From the NCBI RefSeq assembly GCF_000519085.1, contig NZ_KI912577.1:2647647-2711646 (forward strand): a stretch of DNA of 64,000 nucleotides. Reading direction: 5' to 3'. The notes under the pieces are model-generated. The model was not told the DNA's origin, made no database searches, and was given only the letters and a program-made list of their open reading frames with translations. How positions within the stretch are numbered: position 1 is the stretch's first letter; each line of letters begins with the position of its first letter. Source of the stretch: Methylobacterium sp. 10 (GTDB taxonomy: Bacteria; Pseudomonadota; Alphaproteobacteria; Rhizobiales; Beijerinckiaceae). The position numbers and the translations under genes were made by a program. Positions 17,497-25,807 of the stretch are shown here, one piece after another.

Positions 17497-18369
17497 ATGA
17501 CCGAATTCCTGCAGCACCTCCTCAACACCCTGGTCCTCGGGGGCACCTATGCCTTGCTGGGCATCGGGTTGACCCTGATCTTCGGCATCATGAACGTGGT
17601 GAACTTCACCCACGGGGCGCTCTACACGGTGGGCGCCTACGTCATGTACCTCGCCGTCACCGCCCTCGGGCTCGGCTTCTTCGCGGCCCTGCCCACCGCG
17701 ATCCTCGGCGGCCTCCTGCTGGGAGCGATCCTCGACCTCGCACTGCTGCGCCCCCTGCGGGGCGCGGACATGGATACGACCATGCTGGTGATGATCGGGG
17801 CCGGCATCGTCCTGCAATCGGGCACGCTCTGGCTGTTCGGCGGCGTCGCGAAATCGATCCCCACGCCGTTCCCGGACGCGCCACTCCAACTGGGGGGCGT
17901 CTCGGTATCGTGGTTGCGGCTGTTCGTGCTGAGCGCGGCCCTCGCGCTGATCGGGCTGACCTATTGGCTCATCAATCGCACGCGCCTCGGCCTCGCCATG
18001 CGGGCCACCTTCCAGGACCACGACACCGCCGCCCTGATGGGGGTCAACGTGCGGCTCATCTACACCGCGACCTTCGCCATCGGTTCCAGCCTCGCGGCGG
18101 CGGCGGGCGCCCTCCTCGGGCCGGTCTACGTGGTGTTCCCGCAGATGGGAGGCATGGCCGAGTTGAAGGCCTTCGCCATCGTCATTCTCGGCGGGCTCGG
18201 CAACGTCACCGGGGCAGCCATCGGCGGCTTCATCCTGGCACTCGCCGAGGAACTCGGCGCCGGCTACATCTCGTCCGGCTACCGGGACGCCATGGGCTTC
18301 CTGATCATCATCGCGGTGCTGATCTTCAAACCGACGGGCCTCTTCGCCAAGGCGGAGCGCATCGGATGA
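17497..18369 (+). CDS. Branched-chain-type ABC importer, permease (LivH-like)
   Basis: A 290-residue inner-membrane permease with about eight helices and the LivH signature MNVVNFTHGALYTVGAY near residue 30, plus GLAMRATFQDHDTAALMGVN in the coupling region. It pairs with the LivM-like permease whose start overlaps its stop. ATG 17497 has AGGCGAGG upstream; an in-frame ATG at 17452 would add 15 residues not seen in the family. Confidence 0.9.
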   Translation: MTEFLQHLLNTLVLGGTYALLGIGLTLIFGIMNVVNFTHGALYTVGAYVMYLAVTALGLGFFAALPTAILGGLLLGAILDLALLRPLRGADMDTTMLVMIGAGIVLQSGTLWLFGGVAKSIPTPFPDAPLQLGGVSVSWLRLFVLSAALALIGLTYWLINRTRLGLAMRATFQDHDTAALMGVNVRLIYTATFAIGSSLAAAAGALLGPVYVVFPQMGGMAELKAFAIVILGGLGNVTGAAIGGFILALAEELGAGYISSGYRDAMGFLIIIAVLIFKPTGLFAKAERIG

Positions 18370-19397
18370 ATCAGCATCTCCCCGCCCTCGCCCTCCTCGC
18401 GGCCCTCGTCGCCGTACCACTGGCGCTGGGCAATGAGCCCTACCTGCTCAACGCGCTGATCACGACGGGCATCGTCACCATCGCCGCCATGAGCCTGAAC
18501 CTGCTGCTCGGCTTCACCGGGCAGCTCAGCCTCGGGCACATCGCCTTCTTCGGTATCGGCGCTTATGTGAGCGCCCTCACGAGCCTCGGCTTCGACGTCG
18601 AGGTGTTCGGCGGCCTTCGCGTCGTGCACGAGCCCTGGCCGCCGGTGGTGGGCTTCGGCCTCGCCGTGCTGGCGACGGCCGCCTGCGGCTACCTCGTGGG
18701 GCGCCTCTCGTTCCGGGTGAGGGGCGCGTATTTCGTCATCGTGACGATCTCCTTCGCCGAGGTGGTACGCCTCGTCGCCCTCAACTGGGTGGAGCTGACT
18801 CAGGGACCCCTGGCGCTGACGGGTATCCCGCCCTTCAGCCTCTGGCTCCCCGGTCTCGGCACGACGACCCTGCGCACGAAGCTGCAGAACTACTACCTGG
18901 TCCTCGTGGTCGGAACGCTCTGCTACGTGCTCATCGCGCGCCTCGTCCGCTCGCGCTTCGGCCGGGCCATGCGGGGCCTCAAGGAGAACGAGTCCCTCGC
19001 CCTCTCGGTGGGAATCAACGCCACCCGGACCCTGACCCTCGCGGCGGTGATCTCGGCGGCGATGGCGGGTGCGGCCGGCAGTCTCTACGCCCATTATCTG
19101 CGCATCATCGACCCCGACGTGTTCCTGTTCTCGACCACGGTGACCATGGTCATCATGGTGGTGGGCGGCGGCAAGGGCACGCTGCTCGGCCCCGTCGTCG
19201 GCGGCCTGATCTTCGGCCTGCTCCCGGTCGCCCTGCGCCCGGTCATGGTGCCCGAGGCGCAGTGGATGGTGTTCGGCCTCGTGCTGATCGTGATCCAGTT
19301 CGTGATGCCCCGGGGCATCGTGCCTGGGCTCGTCCGCTTCGCCACGCGCCGCCGCGCATCGGCACCCGCCAGCGTTCCCGTGGAGGTCAGGCCATGA
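18366..19397 (+). CDS. Branched-chain-type ABC importer, permease (LivM-like)
   Basis: A 343-residue inner-membrane permease. The LivM signature LGFTGQLSLGHIAFFGIGAY is present near residue 50, and the EAA-like coupling region GRAMRGLKENESLALSVGIN near residue 200. It forms the transmembrane pore with the preceding LivH-like protein. Its start overlaps the previous stop and its own stop overlaps the next ATG, so the transporter genes are coupled. Confidence 0.9.
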   Translation: MNQHLPALALLAALVAVPLALGNEPYLLNALITTGIVTIAAMSLNLLLGFTGQLSLGHIAFFGIGAYVSALTSLGFDVEVFGGLRVVHEPWPPVVGFGLAVLATAACGYLVGRLSFRVRGAYFVIVTISFAEVVRLVALNWVELTQGPLALTGIPPFSLWLPGLGTTTLRTKLQNYYLVLVVGTLCYVLIARLVRSRFGRAMRGLKENESLALSVGINATRTLTLAAVISAAMAGAAGSLYAHYLRIIDPDVFLFSTTVTMVIMVVGGGKGTLLGPVVGGLIFGLLPVALRPVMVPEAQWMVFGLVLIVIQFVMPRGIVPGLVRFATRRRASAPASVPVEVRP

Positions 19398-20209
19398 GCG
19401 AGACCGGCGTTCCCATTCTGTCGGTGGACCATGTCGGCGTGCGCTTCGGCGGCCTCGTCGCCATCGCCGACCTGCATTTCGACGTCCATCCCGGCGAGAT
19501 CGTCAGCCTGATCGGCCCCAACGGGGCCGGCAAGACGACGGCCTTCAACGTGATGACAGGGTTCCTCAAGCCCAGCCAGGGTCAGGTCCGCTTTCGTGGC
19601 ACCGGCCTCGAGGGGTTGCCGCCGCACGAGATCGTCCGGCTCGGCCTGAGCCGCACCTTCCAGCGCACCAGCGTGTTCCCCGACGACACCGTGTTCGACA
19701 ACGTGATGATCGGCCTCCATCGCCGGGGCCGCGCGCGGCTGGTCGATACGCTGCTCGGGCGGGACCGTGCCGGCGAGGCGGCCCTGCGGGAGCGCGCCCA
19801 GGAACTCCTCGACTGGGTCGGGCTCTCCGGCCGGGCACGGGACAAGGCCGGGTCGCTGGCCTATGGCGAACAGCGCCTCGTCGGGGTCGCGCTGGCGCTG
19901 GCCACGGAGCCCGCCATGCTGCTCCTCGACGAGCCGGTCTCCGGTATGAACGCCTCCGAGACCCAGGTCTTCGTACGCCTGATCCGCTCGATCCGCGAAC
20001 GGGGCGTCACGATCCTCCTCGTCGAGCACGACATGCCGATGGTCATGGAGGTCTCCGACCGGATCGTGGTGCTGAATTACGGCCGCCTCATCGCCGAGGG
20101 GCCGCCGGCGGCGATCCGATCCGATCCGGCCGTGATCGAGGCCTATCTCGGCCAGGGCAGCGCCGCCCGCGAAGCCGCACAGGCGGTCAGGGAGACGACC
20201 CATGCTTGA
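19394..20209 (+). CDS. Branched-chain-type ABC importer, ATPase (LivG-like)
   Basis: A 271-residue ABC ATPase. Walker A is GPNGAGKTT, and Walker B is MLLLDEPVSGMN, with a His switch in VEHDMPMVMEVSDRI. The signature motif is unusual: the stretch GSLAYGEQR replaces the canonical LSGGQ, as is normal in LivG proteins (LSYGEQR). The length and the C-terminal YLG fit LivG. It overlaps livF-like by eight bases. Confidence 0.9.
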   Translation: MSETGVPILSVDHVGVRFGGLVAIADLHFDVHPGEIVSLIGPNGAGKTTAFNVMTGFLKPSQGQVRFRGTGLEGLPPHEIVRLGLSRTFQRTSVFPDDTVFDNVMIGLHRRGRARLVDTLLGRDRAGEAALRERAQELLDWVGLSGRARDKAGSLAYGEQRLVGVALALATEPAMLLLDEPVSGMNASETQVFVRLIRSIRERGVTILLVEHDMPMVMEVSDRIVVLNYGRLIAEGPPAAIRSDPAVIEAYLGQGSAAREAAQAVRETTHA

Positions 20210-20906
20210 GATCCGCGACCTCGTCTGCGGCTACGGCGCGGTGACGGCCCTCAAGGGGCTCTCCCTGACAGTCGAAGCAGGGCAGCTCGTGGCCCTGGTG
20301 GGCGCCAACGGCGCCGGCAAATCGACGACGCTCCGGGCCGTCTCCGGCCTGATCCCGGCGCGCTCGGGCAGCATCCACTTCGACGGGCGGGACATCACCG
20401 GCACCGACCCGCGCAAGGTGCTGGCGCAGGGTATCGCTCATTGCCCGGAGGGGCGGCGGGTGTTCCCGCAGATGAGCGTGGCGGAGAACCTCGCCATGGG
20501 CGCCTACCTGCGGCGCGACCCGGCGGGGGTGTCCGCAGATCTCGCACGCATATACGGCGAGTTCCCACGCCTCGCCGAGCGCCGGCACCAAATCGCCGGT
20601 ACCCTCTCGGGGGGCGAGCAGCAGATGCTGGCGATCGGCCGCGCGCTGATGTCCCGCCCCCGGCTCGTCCTGTTCGACGAGCCCTCTCTGGGCCTCGCCC
20701 CCAACATCGTCGAGCGCATGTTCGCCGTCATCCGGGCGATCTGCGACACCGGCACCACGGTCCTCCTGGTGGAGCAGAACGCCTTCGCGGCCCTGGAACT
20801 CTGCGACTACGCCTACCTGCTGGAGACCGGCCGCATCGTGCTGGCGGGAAAAGGCTCGATGCTGATCGCGGATCCTCATGTGCGCCAAGCCTATCTCGGC
20901 GGCTGA
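20202..20906 (+). CDS. Branched-chain-type ABC importer, ATPase (LivF-like)
   Basis: A 234-residue ABC ATPase. Walker A is GANGAGKST, signature LSGGEQQML, Walker B LVLFDEPSLGLAPN, and the His-switch region is LLVEQNAFAALELCDYAYLLETG, where VEQN replaces VEHD as usual in LivF. With the LivG-like protein it forms the ATPase pair of the importer. It is the last gene of the five-gene transporter; the Rieske gene starts inside its 3' end. Confidence 0.9.
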   Translation: MLEIRDLVCGYGAVTALKGLSLTVEAGQLVALVGANGAGKSTTLRAVSGLIPARSGSIHFDGRDITGTDPRKVLAQGIAHCPEGRRVFPQMSVAENLAMGAYLRRDPAGVSADLARIYGEFPRLAERRHQIAGTLSGGEQQMLAIGRALMSRPRLVLFDEPSLGLAPNIVERMFAVIRAICDTGTTVLLVEQNAFAALELCDYAYLLETGRIVLAGKGSMLIADPHVRQAYLGG

Positions 20907-21225
20907 GGGCGGGCGCTGGGTTCACGCCTGCCGTATCGACGCGTTCGCCGGCCGTGCGATCGTCCCGGTCTTCGTGGCAGGCCATCATCTCGTTCTCGTG
21001 CAGGACGATGACGGGATCTTCGCCGCGGAACGGGCCTGCCCGCATGAGGGGGCGGATCTCGCCCTGGGCCATTGCTCCGGAGGGCGCCTGTTCTGCCCGC
21101 GGCACCGAGCATGGTTCGCGCTCGCGAACGGTGCCGTCTCGGCGGGATGGTATTTTCGCGATCTTCGCACCTACCCGACCCGCAGGGAGGGGAGCGGCAT
21201 CCAAGTTCTGATCGATGTACGATAG
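20878..21225 (+). CDS. Small Rieske 2Fe-2S protein (ferredoxin-like)
   Basis: A 115-residue Rieske protein. The two cluster motifs are CPHEG and CPRHRAWF, spaced 16 residues apart, giving the two Cys and two His ligands. It has no membrane anchor and no oxygenase domain, so it resembles NirD-like or ferredoxin-type Rieske proteins that shuttle electrons. It overlaps the livF-like gene by 29 bases, with ATG 20878 as the first start before the folded part. No Rieske oxygenase large subunit is nearby; it may serve the molybdenum hydroxylase or an enzyme encoded elsewhere. Confidence 0.8.
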   Translation: MCAKPISAAEGGRWVHACRIDAFAGRAIVPVFVAGHHLVLVQDDDGIFAAERACPHEGADLALGHCSGGRLFCPRHRAWFALANGAVSAGWYFRDLRTYPTRREGSGIQVLIDVR

Positions 21226-21541
21226 ATCCCGAATGCTCGACAAGAAGACATGCCTCTTCCTGACGCGTCCCTCCGTGTTTCATCACAAGGCCGACGCAGT
21301 AAAAATTCCGTGCCGATACGGACGACCTGTTCGATGAGGTTGGCCATGGTCACGCGAACATCGATATCGGCGAGCGATCCTTGCTCGATGACGTTGTGGA
21401 GGCCAACATTACTGCAGACGAGCGCCGACACGGCGGCGTTCTGCGCCGCGACCGTAGACGACCTTCACCACGAGGGGCGCTGTATCCATAATTATGTTGG
21501 CCTGAGGTTTGCTGGAGCCGTGCGACAAACACGGAGGGTTC
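21226..21541. other. Gap between the two transporter operons; possible promoter
   Basis: About 315 bases with no supported gene. A minus-strand frame with a helical stretch (VTMANLIEQVVRIGTEFLL) may be a relic of a gene but matches nothing I recognise. The last 80 bases are relatively AT-rich and end with GGAGGGTTC before the next ATG, so a separate promoter for the second transporter is likely. Confidence 0.4.
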
Positions 21542-22327
21542 ATGACGGCTTCCTCGGTCCAGCTCAGCCTGGACGGCATCCGCAAGTCCTTTCCCGGCAA
21601 GGGCGGGCCGGTGCCGGTCTTGGACGGTCTCAGCTTCGACATCTACGAGCGCGACTTCGTCAGCATCATTGGCCCGAGCGGCTGCGGCAAGACGACGGTC
21701 TTCAACGTCATCGCCGGACTTCTCGAACCCGATAGCGGCACGATGACGTTTCGCGGCGAGGTGGTGCCCGGACTTCAGGGCCGGGTCGGCTACATGATGC
21801 AGAAGGACCTGCTGTTTCCCTGGCGGACGGTCCTTCAGAACGTCATGCTCGGCCTGGAGATGAAGGGCGTCGACCGCGCCCAGGCCCTCGACACGGCCCG
21901 CGAATATCTCTCGACCTTCGGCCTGTCGGGCTTCGAGAACGCCTACCCGAAGATGTTGTCCGGCGGCATGCGGCAGCGGACCGCCCTGATCCGGACCTTG
22001 ATCATGGATCCCGACATCCTGCTCCTGGATGAACCCTTCTCGGCCCTCGACTACCAGACGCGGCTCTACCTCGAAGGCGTTCTCCTCGACGCCGTGGAGA
22101 CCTTCCACAAGACCGTCGTCCTTGTGACGCACGATATCGACGAGGCCGTCGCCCTATCGAAGCGCGTCGTGGTCCTGGGCAATCGCCCCACCAAGGTGAA
22201 GTCCGTCCACGAGATCGGACTCGATGCCCGTTCACCGATTGGTGCGCGCAGCGATCCGCGCTTCTCCGACTACTTCCAAACCCTGTGTGGCGAACTCGAA
22301 ATCCAGACCCGTCAGAGGGCAGCCTGA
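21542..22327 (+). CDS. ABC importer ATPase, nitrate/sulphonate/pyrimidine type (SsuB/ThiZ-like)
   Basis: A 261-residue ABC ATPase: Walker A GPSGCGKTT, Q-loop MMQKDLLFPWRTV, signature LSGGMRQR, Walker B ILLLDEPFSALD, His switch THDIDEAVALS. The Q-loop with LFPWRTV and the signature LSGGMRQR are typical of the TauB/SsuB/NrtD/ThiZ group. GGAGGG lies just before the ATG. The stop overlaps the permease start (TGATG). It powers uptake of the ligand bound by the NMT1-like protein at 23359. Confidence 0.9.
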   Translation: MTASSVQLSLDGIRKSFPGKGGPVPVLDGLSFDIYERDFVSIIGPSGCGKTTVFNVIAGLLEPDSGTMTFRGEVVPGLQGRVGYMMQKDLLFPWRTVLQNVMLGLEMKGVDRAQALDTAREYLSTFGLSGFENAYPKMLSGGMRQRTALIRTLIMDPDILLLDEPFSALDYQTRLYLEGVLLDAVETFHKTVVLVTHDIDEAVALSKRVVVLGNRPTKVKSVHEIGLDARSPIGARSDPRFSDYFQTLCGELEIQTRQRAA

Positions 22328-23247
22328 TGACGACGCAGACATTAAAAACGTCGGAAGTCTTGCAGACCTCCCAAAACCCGAAATCTTCCTCCCCAGCCTC
22401 AGTCCGACCCGCCAAGAAACCTGTTGCCCGGCGTCGCGCCAAGCCGGGCGCCTTTGCCCGAGCAGCCGATACGACACTCGGCCGAGGCGTCATCCAACTG
22501 CTGGCGGTCGCCGTGTTTTTCCTTGCCTGGGAGGTCGCGGTTCGGGCCGGCTGGCTCACGGAGTTCCTGGTCGGAGCACCTTCAGGCATCTGGCGGGTCT
22601 TTCTCGCCTCCATGCTGGACGGATCGCTGCCGGTCGACACCTGGTACACCGTGATCGAAGCGATCATCGGGTTCCTCATCGGCACGCTCCTGGGGTCGGT
22701 GGCCGGCCTCGGCCTGTGGTACTCGGCCTTCGTGGCGCGGCTCGTCGAGCCCTTCATCGTGGCGATCAACTCGGTGCCGAAGATCGCGCTGGCTCCGATC
22801 GTGATCCTGTGGTTCGGGACAGGCTTCGTCTCGAAAGTCGCGCTCGCGGTGTCGCTGACCGCCCTCGTCGCCCTCATCGCCGCCTATCAGGCCGCGCGCG
22901 ACGCCGACCCCGATCTGCAGGCCCTGCTCGCCTCGATGGGCGCCTCGAAGAACCGCATCTTCAGGAGCGTGATCGTGCCATCGACCCTGCCGGCCATCAT
23001 CGGGATGTTTCGCATCAACATCGGCTTCGCCCTCGTGGGCGCGGTGGTCGGCGAGTTCATCTCGTCCCAGCGCGGCCTCGGGCACCTGATCTACTCGGCC
23101 TCGAGTCTCTACGACCTCAATACCGTCTGGGTCGGATTGTTCGTGCTGATGTTCGTGGGCTTTCTTCTCTACCACGTCATCGATTTCGCCGAGCGTCGCA
23201 TCTTGCCCTGGCGGCAGATCAACACCGCCGGTCAGGTTCAGGTTTGA
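22327..23247 (+). CDS. ABC importer permease, nitrate/sulphonate/pyrimidine type (SsuC/ThiX-like)
   Basis: A 306-residue inner-membrane permease. A basic, disordered N-terminus of about 55 residues precedes six helices. The BPD_transp_1 coupling region is visible near ALLASMGASKNRIFRSVIVP, with the preceding signature NSVPKIALAPIVILWFGTG typical of SsuC/TauC/ThiX. Encoded with its ATPase (one-base overlap) and its binding protein downstream. Confidence 0.9.
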   Translation: MTTQTLKTSEVLQTSQNPKSSSPASVRPAKKPVARRRAKPGAFARAADTTLGRGVIQLLAVAVFFLAWEVAVRAGWLTEFLVGAPSGIWRVFLASMLDGSLPVDTWYTVIEAIIGFLIGTLLGSVAGLGLWYSAFVARLVEPFIVAINSVPKIALAPIVILWFGTGFVSKVALAVSLTALVALIAAYQAARDADPDLQALLASMGASKNRIFRSVIVPSTLPAIIGMFRINIGFALVGAVVGEFISSQRGLGHLIYSASSLYDLNTVWVGLFVLMFVGFLLYHVIDFAERRILPWRQINTAGQVQV

Positions 23248-23358
23248 TCTTACCCCCTCGAGGGCGGGCCCGCATCGGTGGCCACTCTCGACGCATAGCG
23301 GGGCAAAGGCGCTCCAGACTCCCCCATACCCAGCTTTTGTCGAAAAAGGGCCTCACGG

Positions 23359-24336
23359 ATGATCCGTTCCAAGCGTCTGCGTTACTCGACCTCCCTGGCA
23401 GTGATCCTGGGGGTCGCCGGCCTCGTGGCATTGCCTGCCCGCGCGGCGGACAAGGTGACGATCTCGCAAGCCTTCCAGTCGATGCTCTACCTGCCCTTCT
23501 ACGTCGCCATGGATGGCGGCTTCTTCGCCGGCGAGGGCGTCGAGGTCACGAAGGAGACGGCAGGGGCGCCGGCCGTGGCTCTCTCGGCCGTGATCTCGAA
23601 GAGCGCGCAGTACTCGATCCACGGCCCCGAATGGACCGCCATCGCCGCCTCGAAGGGCGCGCCGGTCAACGTGGTGGCGAACGTGGTCAACGGAGCCGCG
23701 GTCTGGATCGCGACTGCGCCCGACGTGACCTTCAACGACGTGAAGGACCTGAAGGGTCAGAAGATCGTCACCGGGCTGATGCCGACCACCAGCACCTCGC
23801 TGTTCCTCAAGCTCCTCAAGGAGAACGGCCTGAAGCCCGAGGACGTCGAGATGACCCAGGTCCAGCTCGGCTCCGAGCCGGGGCCCCTCCTTGCCGGGCA
23901 GGCCAAGATCGCCGTGATGTACGAGCCCGGCCTCGATCAGGTGGTGGCCAAGGGCATGAAGGTCGTGCTGAGCTTTCCCGAGCGCTACGGCCCCTATGCC
24001 TTCTCGTCCGTGAGCGCCCGCAAGGACGTCGATCCCGCCATCACTCAGAAGGTCGTGAATGGCATGCAGAAGGCGATCCGCTTCATGCACGCCGAACCGG
24101 AAAAGACCGTCGCCATCGCCAAGAAGCAGTTCTCCAACCTCGACCCCGCCGTCGTCGAGGCTGCGGTCAAGCGCATGATGCAGGAGAAAGTCTACCCGGA
24201 TAGCGTCGACATCACCGCCGAGGCGCTGAAGGCCGGCATGGAGACCCAGGTCGCCTTGGGCAACCTCTCGGCCCTGCCTGACTACGCCACCTTCGTGCGC
24301 CGCGACTACATCGAGAAGAGCCTCGCGGCGAACTGA
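23359..24336 (+). CDS. ABC importer substrate-binding protein, NMT1/THI5-like
   Basis: A 325-residue periplasmic protein. A Sec signal peptide of about 29 residues ends at ALPARAADKV. The mature part has the NMT1/SsuA-like fold (LYLPFYVAMDGGFFAGEGVEV). Family members bind sulphonates, nitrate, riboflavin or pyrimidine compounds such as thiamine-precursor pyrimidines. The setting beside amidases of the malonamidase type makes a pyrimidine-like or amide ligand attractive, though this is inference. A strong inverted repeat follows the stop. Confidence 0.88.
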   Translation: MIRSKRLRYSTSLAVILGVAGLVALPARAADKVTISQAFQSMLYLPFYVAMDGGFFAGEGVEVTKETAGAPAVALSAVISKSAQYSIHGPEWTAIAASKGAPVNVVANVVNGAAVWIATAPDVTFNDVKDLKGQKIVTGLMPTTSTSLFLKLLKENGLKPEDVEMTQVQLGSEPGPLLAGQAKIAVMYEPGLDQVVAKGMKVVLSFPERYGPYAFSSVSARKDVDPAITQKVVNGMQKAIRFMHAEPEKTVAIAKKQFSNLDPAVVEAAVKRMMQEKVYPDSVDITAEALKAGMETQVALGNLSALPDYATFVRRDYIEKSLAAN

Positions 24337-24351
24337 TACCGCGCGACCGCC

Positions 24352-24390
24352 GCCGCGCCGATCCCGGCCATCGGTCGGGATCGGCGCGGC
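24352..24390 (+). terminator. Strong 15-bp hairpin after the second transporter operon
   Basis: Two perfect 15-base arms (24352-24366 and 24376-24390) around a nine-base loop, GC-rich, starting 15 bases after the stop of the binding-protein gene. There is no T-run after it, so it may act as a bidirectional or mRNA-stabilising hairpin rather than a classic intrinsic terminator. Confidence 0.55.
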
Positions 24391-24467
24391 TCGATATGAG
24401 GCTGCGAAGGTCCGGGAACCGTGCCGCATCGGCGCGGCTCCCGGTTGCACCAGACAATGGATCCTAG

Positions 24468-25772
24468 ATGATCAATCACCTCGGTCTCGTCGACGCCCTG
24501 CGGGCGTTTCGCGATGGACGCGTGCTGCCCGGCGCCTACCTTGCGGCCTGCCATGATGCGGCTCTTTCGCGCTCGGATCTGGCCGCCTTCACGTATCTGG
24601 CGACGGAGCTTTCACCGGGGGACGGATCCTGGACCGGCATCCCCGTGGGGGTGAAGGACATCATCGCCACCGCCGACATGCCGACCACGAACGGCTCGCC
24701 CGTCTATGCCGACCACGTGCCCGCCGCGGATGCCTGGATCGTCGCTCGCCTGAAGTCCCTCGGGGCCTCTGTCCTGGGCAAGACGGTCTCGACGGAATTC
24801 GCTTGGCGCCACCCGGGGCCGACGCACAATCCCTGGAGGCGCGGACACACGCCGGGCGGCTCGTCGAGCGGCTCGGCCGCCGCCGTGGCGGCCGGGATCG
24901 TTCCCCTTGCTCTCGGCACGCAGACCTTCGGATCGGTGATCCGGCCGGCCGCCTATTGCGGAGTCGTCGGCTTCAAGCCGAGCTTCGGCGCCATTCCGCG
25001 GGTCGGCGTACACCCGCTCAGCCCCTCCCTCGACCATCTGGGCCTGTTCACCCGCTCGGTGACGGACACCGCCTTTGCCCTGTCCCGCCTGATCGGCCAG
25101 GACGACGCGGACCGGCATGGCCGCCCTCTACCGGGCTTTTCCATCGACCTCGACTCGGGACTGGCACCCCGCGAGGCGCCGCGCCTGGCGCTGGTTCAGA
25201 CCACGATCTTGGACAGGGCCGAACCGGAGCAGCGTGCGCTGCTCGACTCCGCGACGACCGCTTTCCGAACGGCCGGAGCCCATGTGTCCAACCTCGTGCT
25301 CCCGGCCGCTTTCGAAGTCCTGTGGGACTGCGCGCGCACCATCCTCGCCGTCGAGGCGAGCGTCTGCTTCCAGCCGTTGGTCGAGCGTTTCCCAGACCGG
25401 ACGAGCCAGCCGCTCAAGGATCTCGTCGCGGACGGTCTGCAGATTCCGGCCGTCGCTTACGTGGATGCCCTGCATCGGCAGGCCGATCTGCGGGCGCTCC
25501 TCGATACTGTGCTGGCAGGCTACGATGCAGTCCTGACTCTGCCCGCCTCCGGTCATGCCCCGGAAGGGCTGGCCTCGACCGGCGACCCCGCCTTCTGTGT
25601 GCCCTGGACCTGCCTCGGCGTCCCAGCCGTCGCGCTTCCGGCTGGGATGCACCACGGGCTTCCGCTCGGACTCCAACTCGTCGGCCCCTATCGCGGCGAT
25701 GTCGCGCTGCTGCGCACGGCGCGCTGGTGCGAGATGGCCCTGGCTCGTCCGATCACGTTCCCCGCCGCTTGA
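24468..25772 (+). CDS. Amidase-signature hydrolase, malonamidase-like
   Basis: A 434-residue amidase-signature enzyme. The Ser-cisSer-Lys triad can be placed at Lys63 (GVKDII), Ser132 (GGSSSGS) and Ser156 (FGSVIRPAAYCG), one residue off the numbering known for malonamidase E2. Such enzymes hydrolyse small amides to acid and ammonia. It shares its layout with the next gene, so the two are diverged paralogues. Its start follows a hairpin, and the frame begins with INHLGLVDALRAF. A role in the final deamidation or deureidation step of the block is inferred. Confidence 0.87.
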   Translation: MINHLGLVDALRAFRDGRVLPGAYLAACHDAALSRSDLAAFTYLATELSPGDGSWTGIPVGVKDIIATADMPTTNGSPVYADHVPAADAWIVARLKSLGASVLGKTVSTEFAWRHPGPTHNPWRRGHTPGGSSSGSAAAVAAGIVPLALGTQTFGSVIRPAAYCGVVGFKPSFGAIPRVGVHPLSPSLDHLGLFTRSVTDTAFALSRLIGQDDADRHGRPLPGFSIDLDSGLAPREAPRLALVQTTILDRAEPEQRALLDSATTAFRTAGAHVSNLVLPAAFEVLWDCARTILAVEASVCFQPLVERFPDRTSQPLKDLVADGLQIPAVAYVDALHRQADLRALLDTVLAGYDAVLTLPASGHAPEGLASTGDPAFCVPWTCLGVPAVALPAGMHHGLPLGLQLVGPYRGDVALLRTARWCEMALARPITFPAA

Positions 25773-25807
25773 AAAGCTCACGTTTCGCGTCATCGGAACA
25801 TCGCCCC

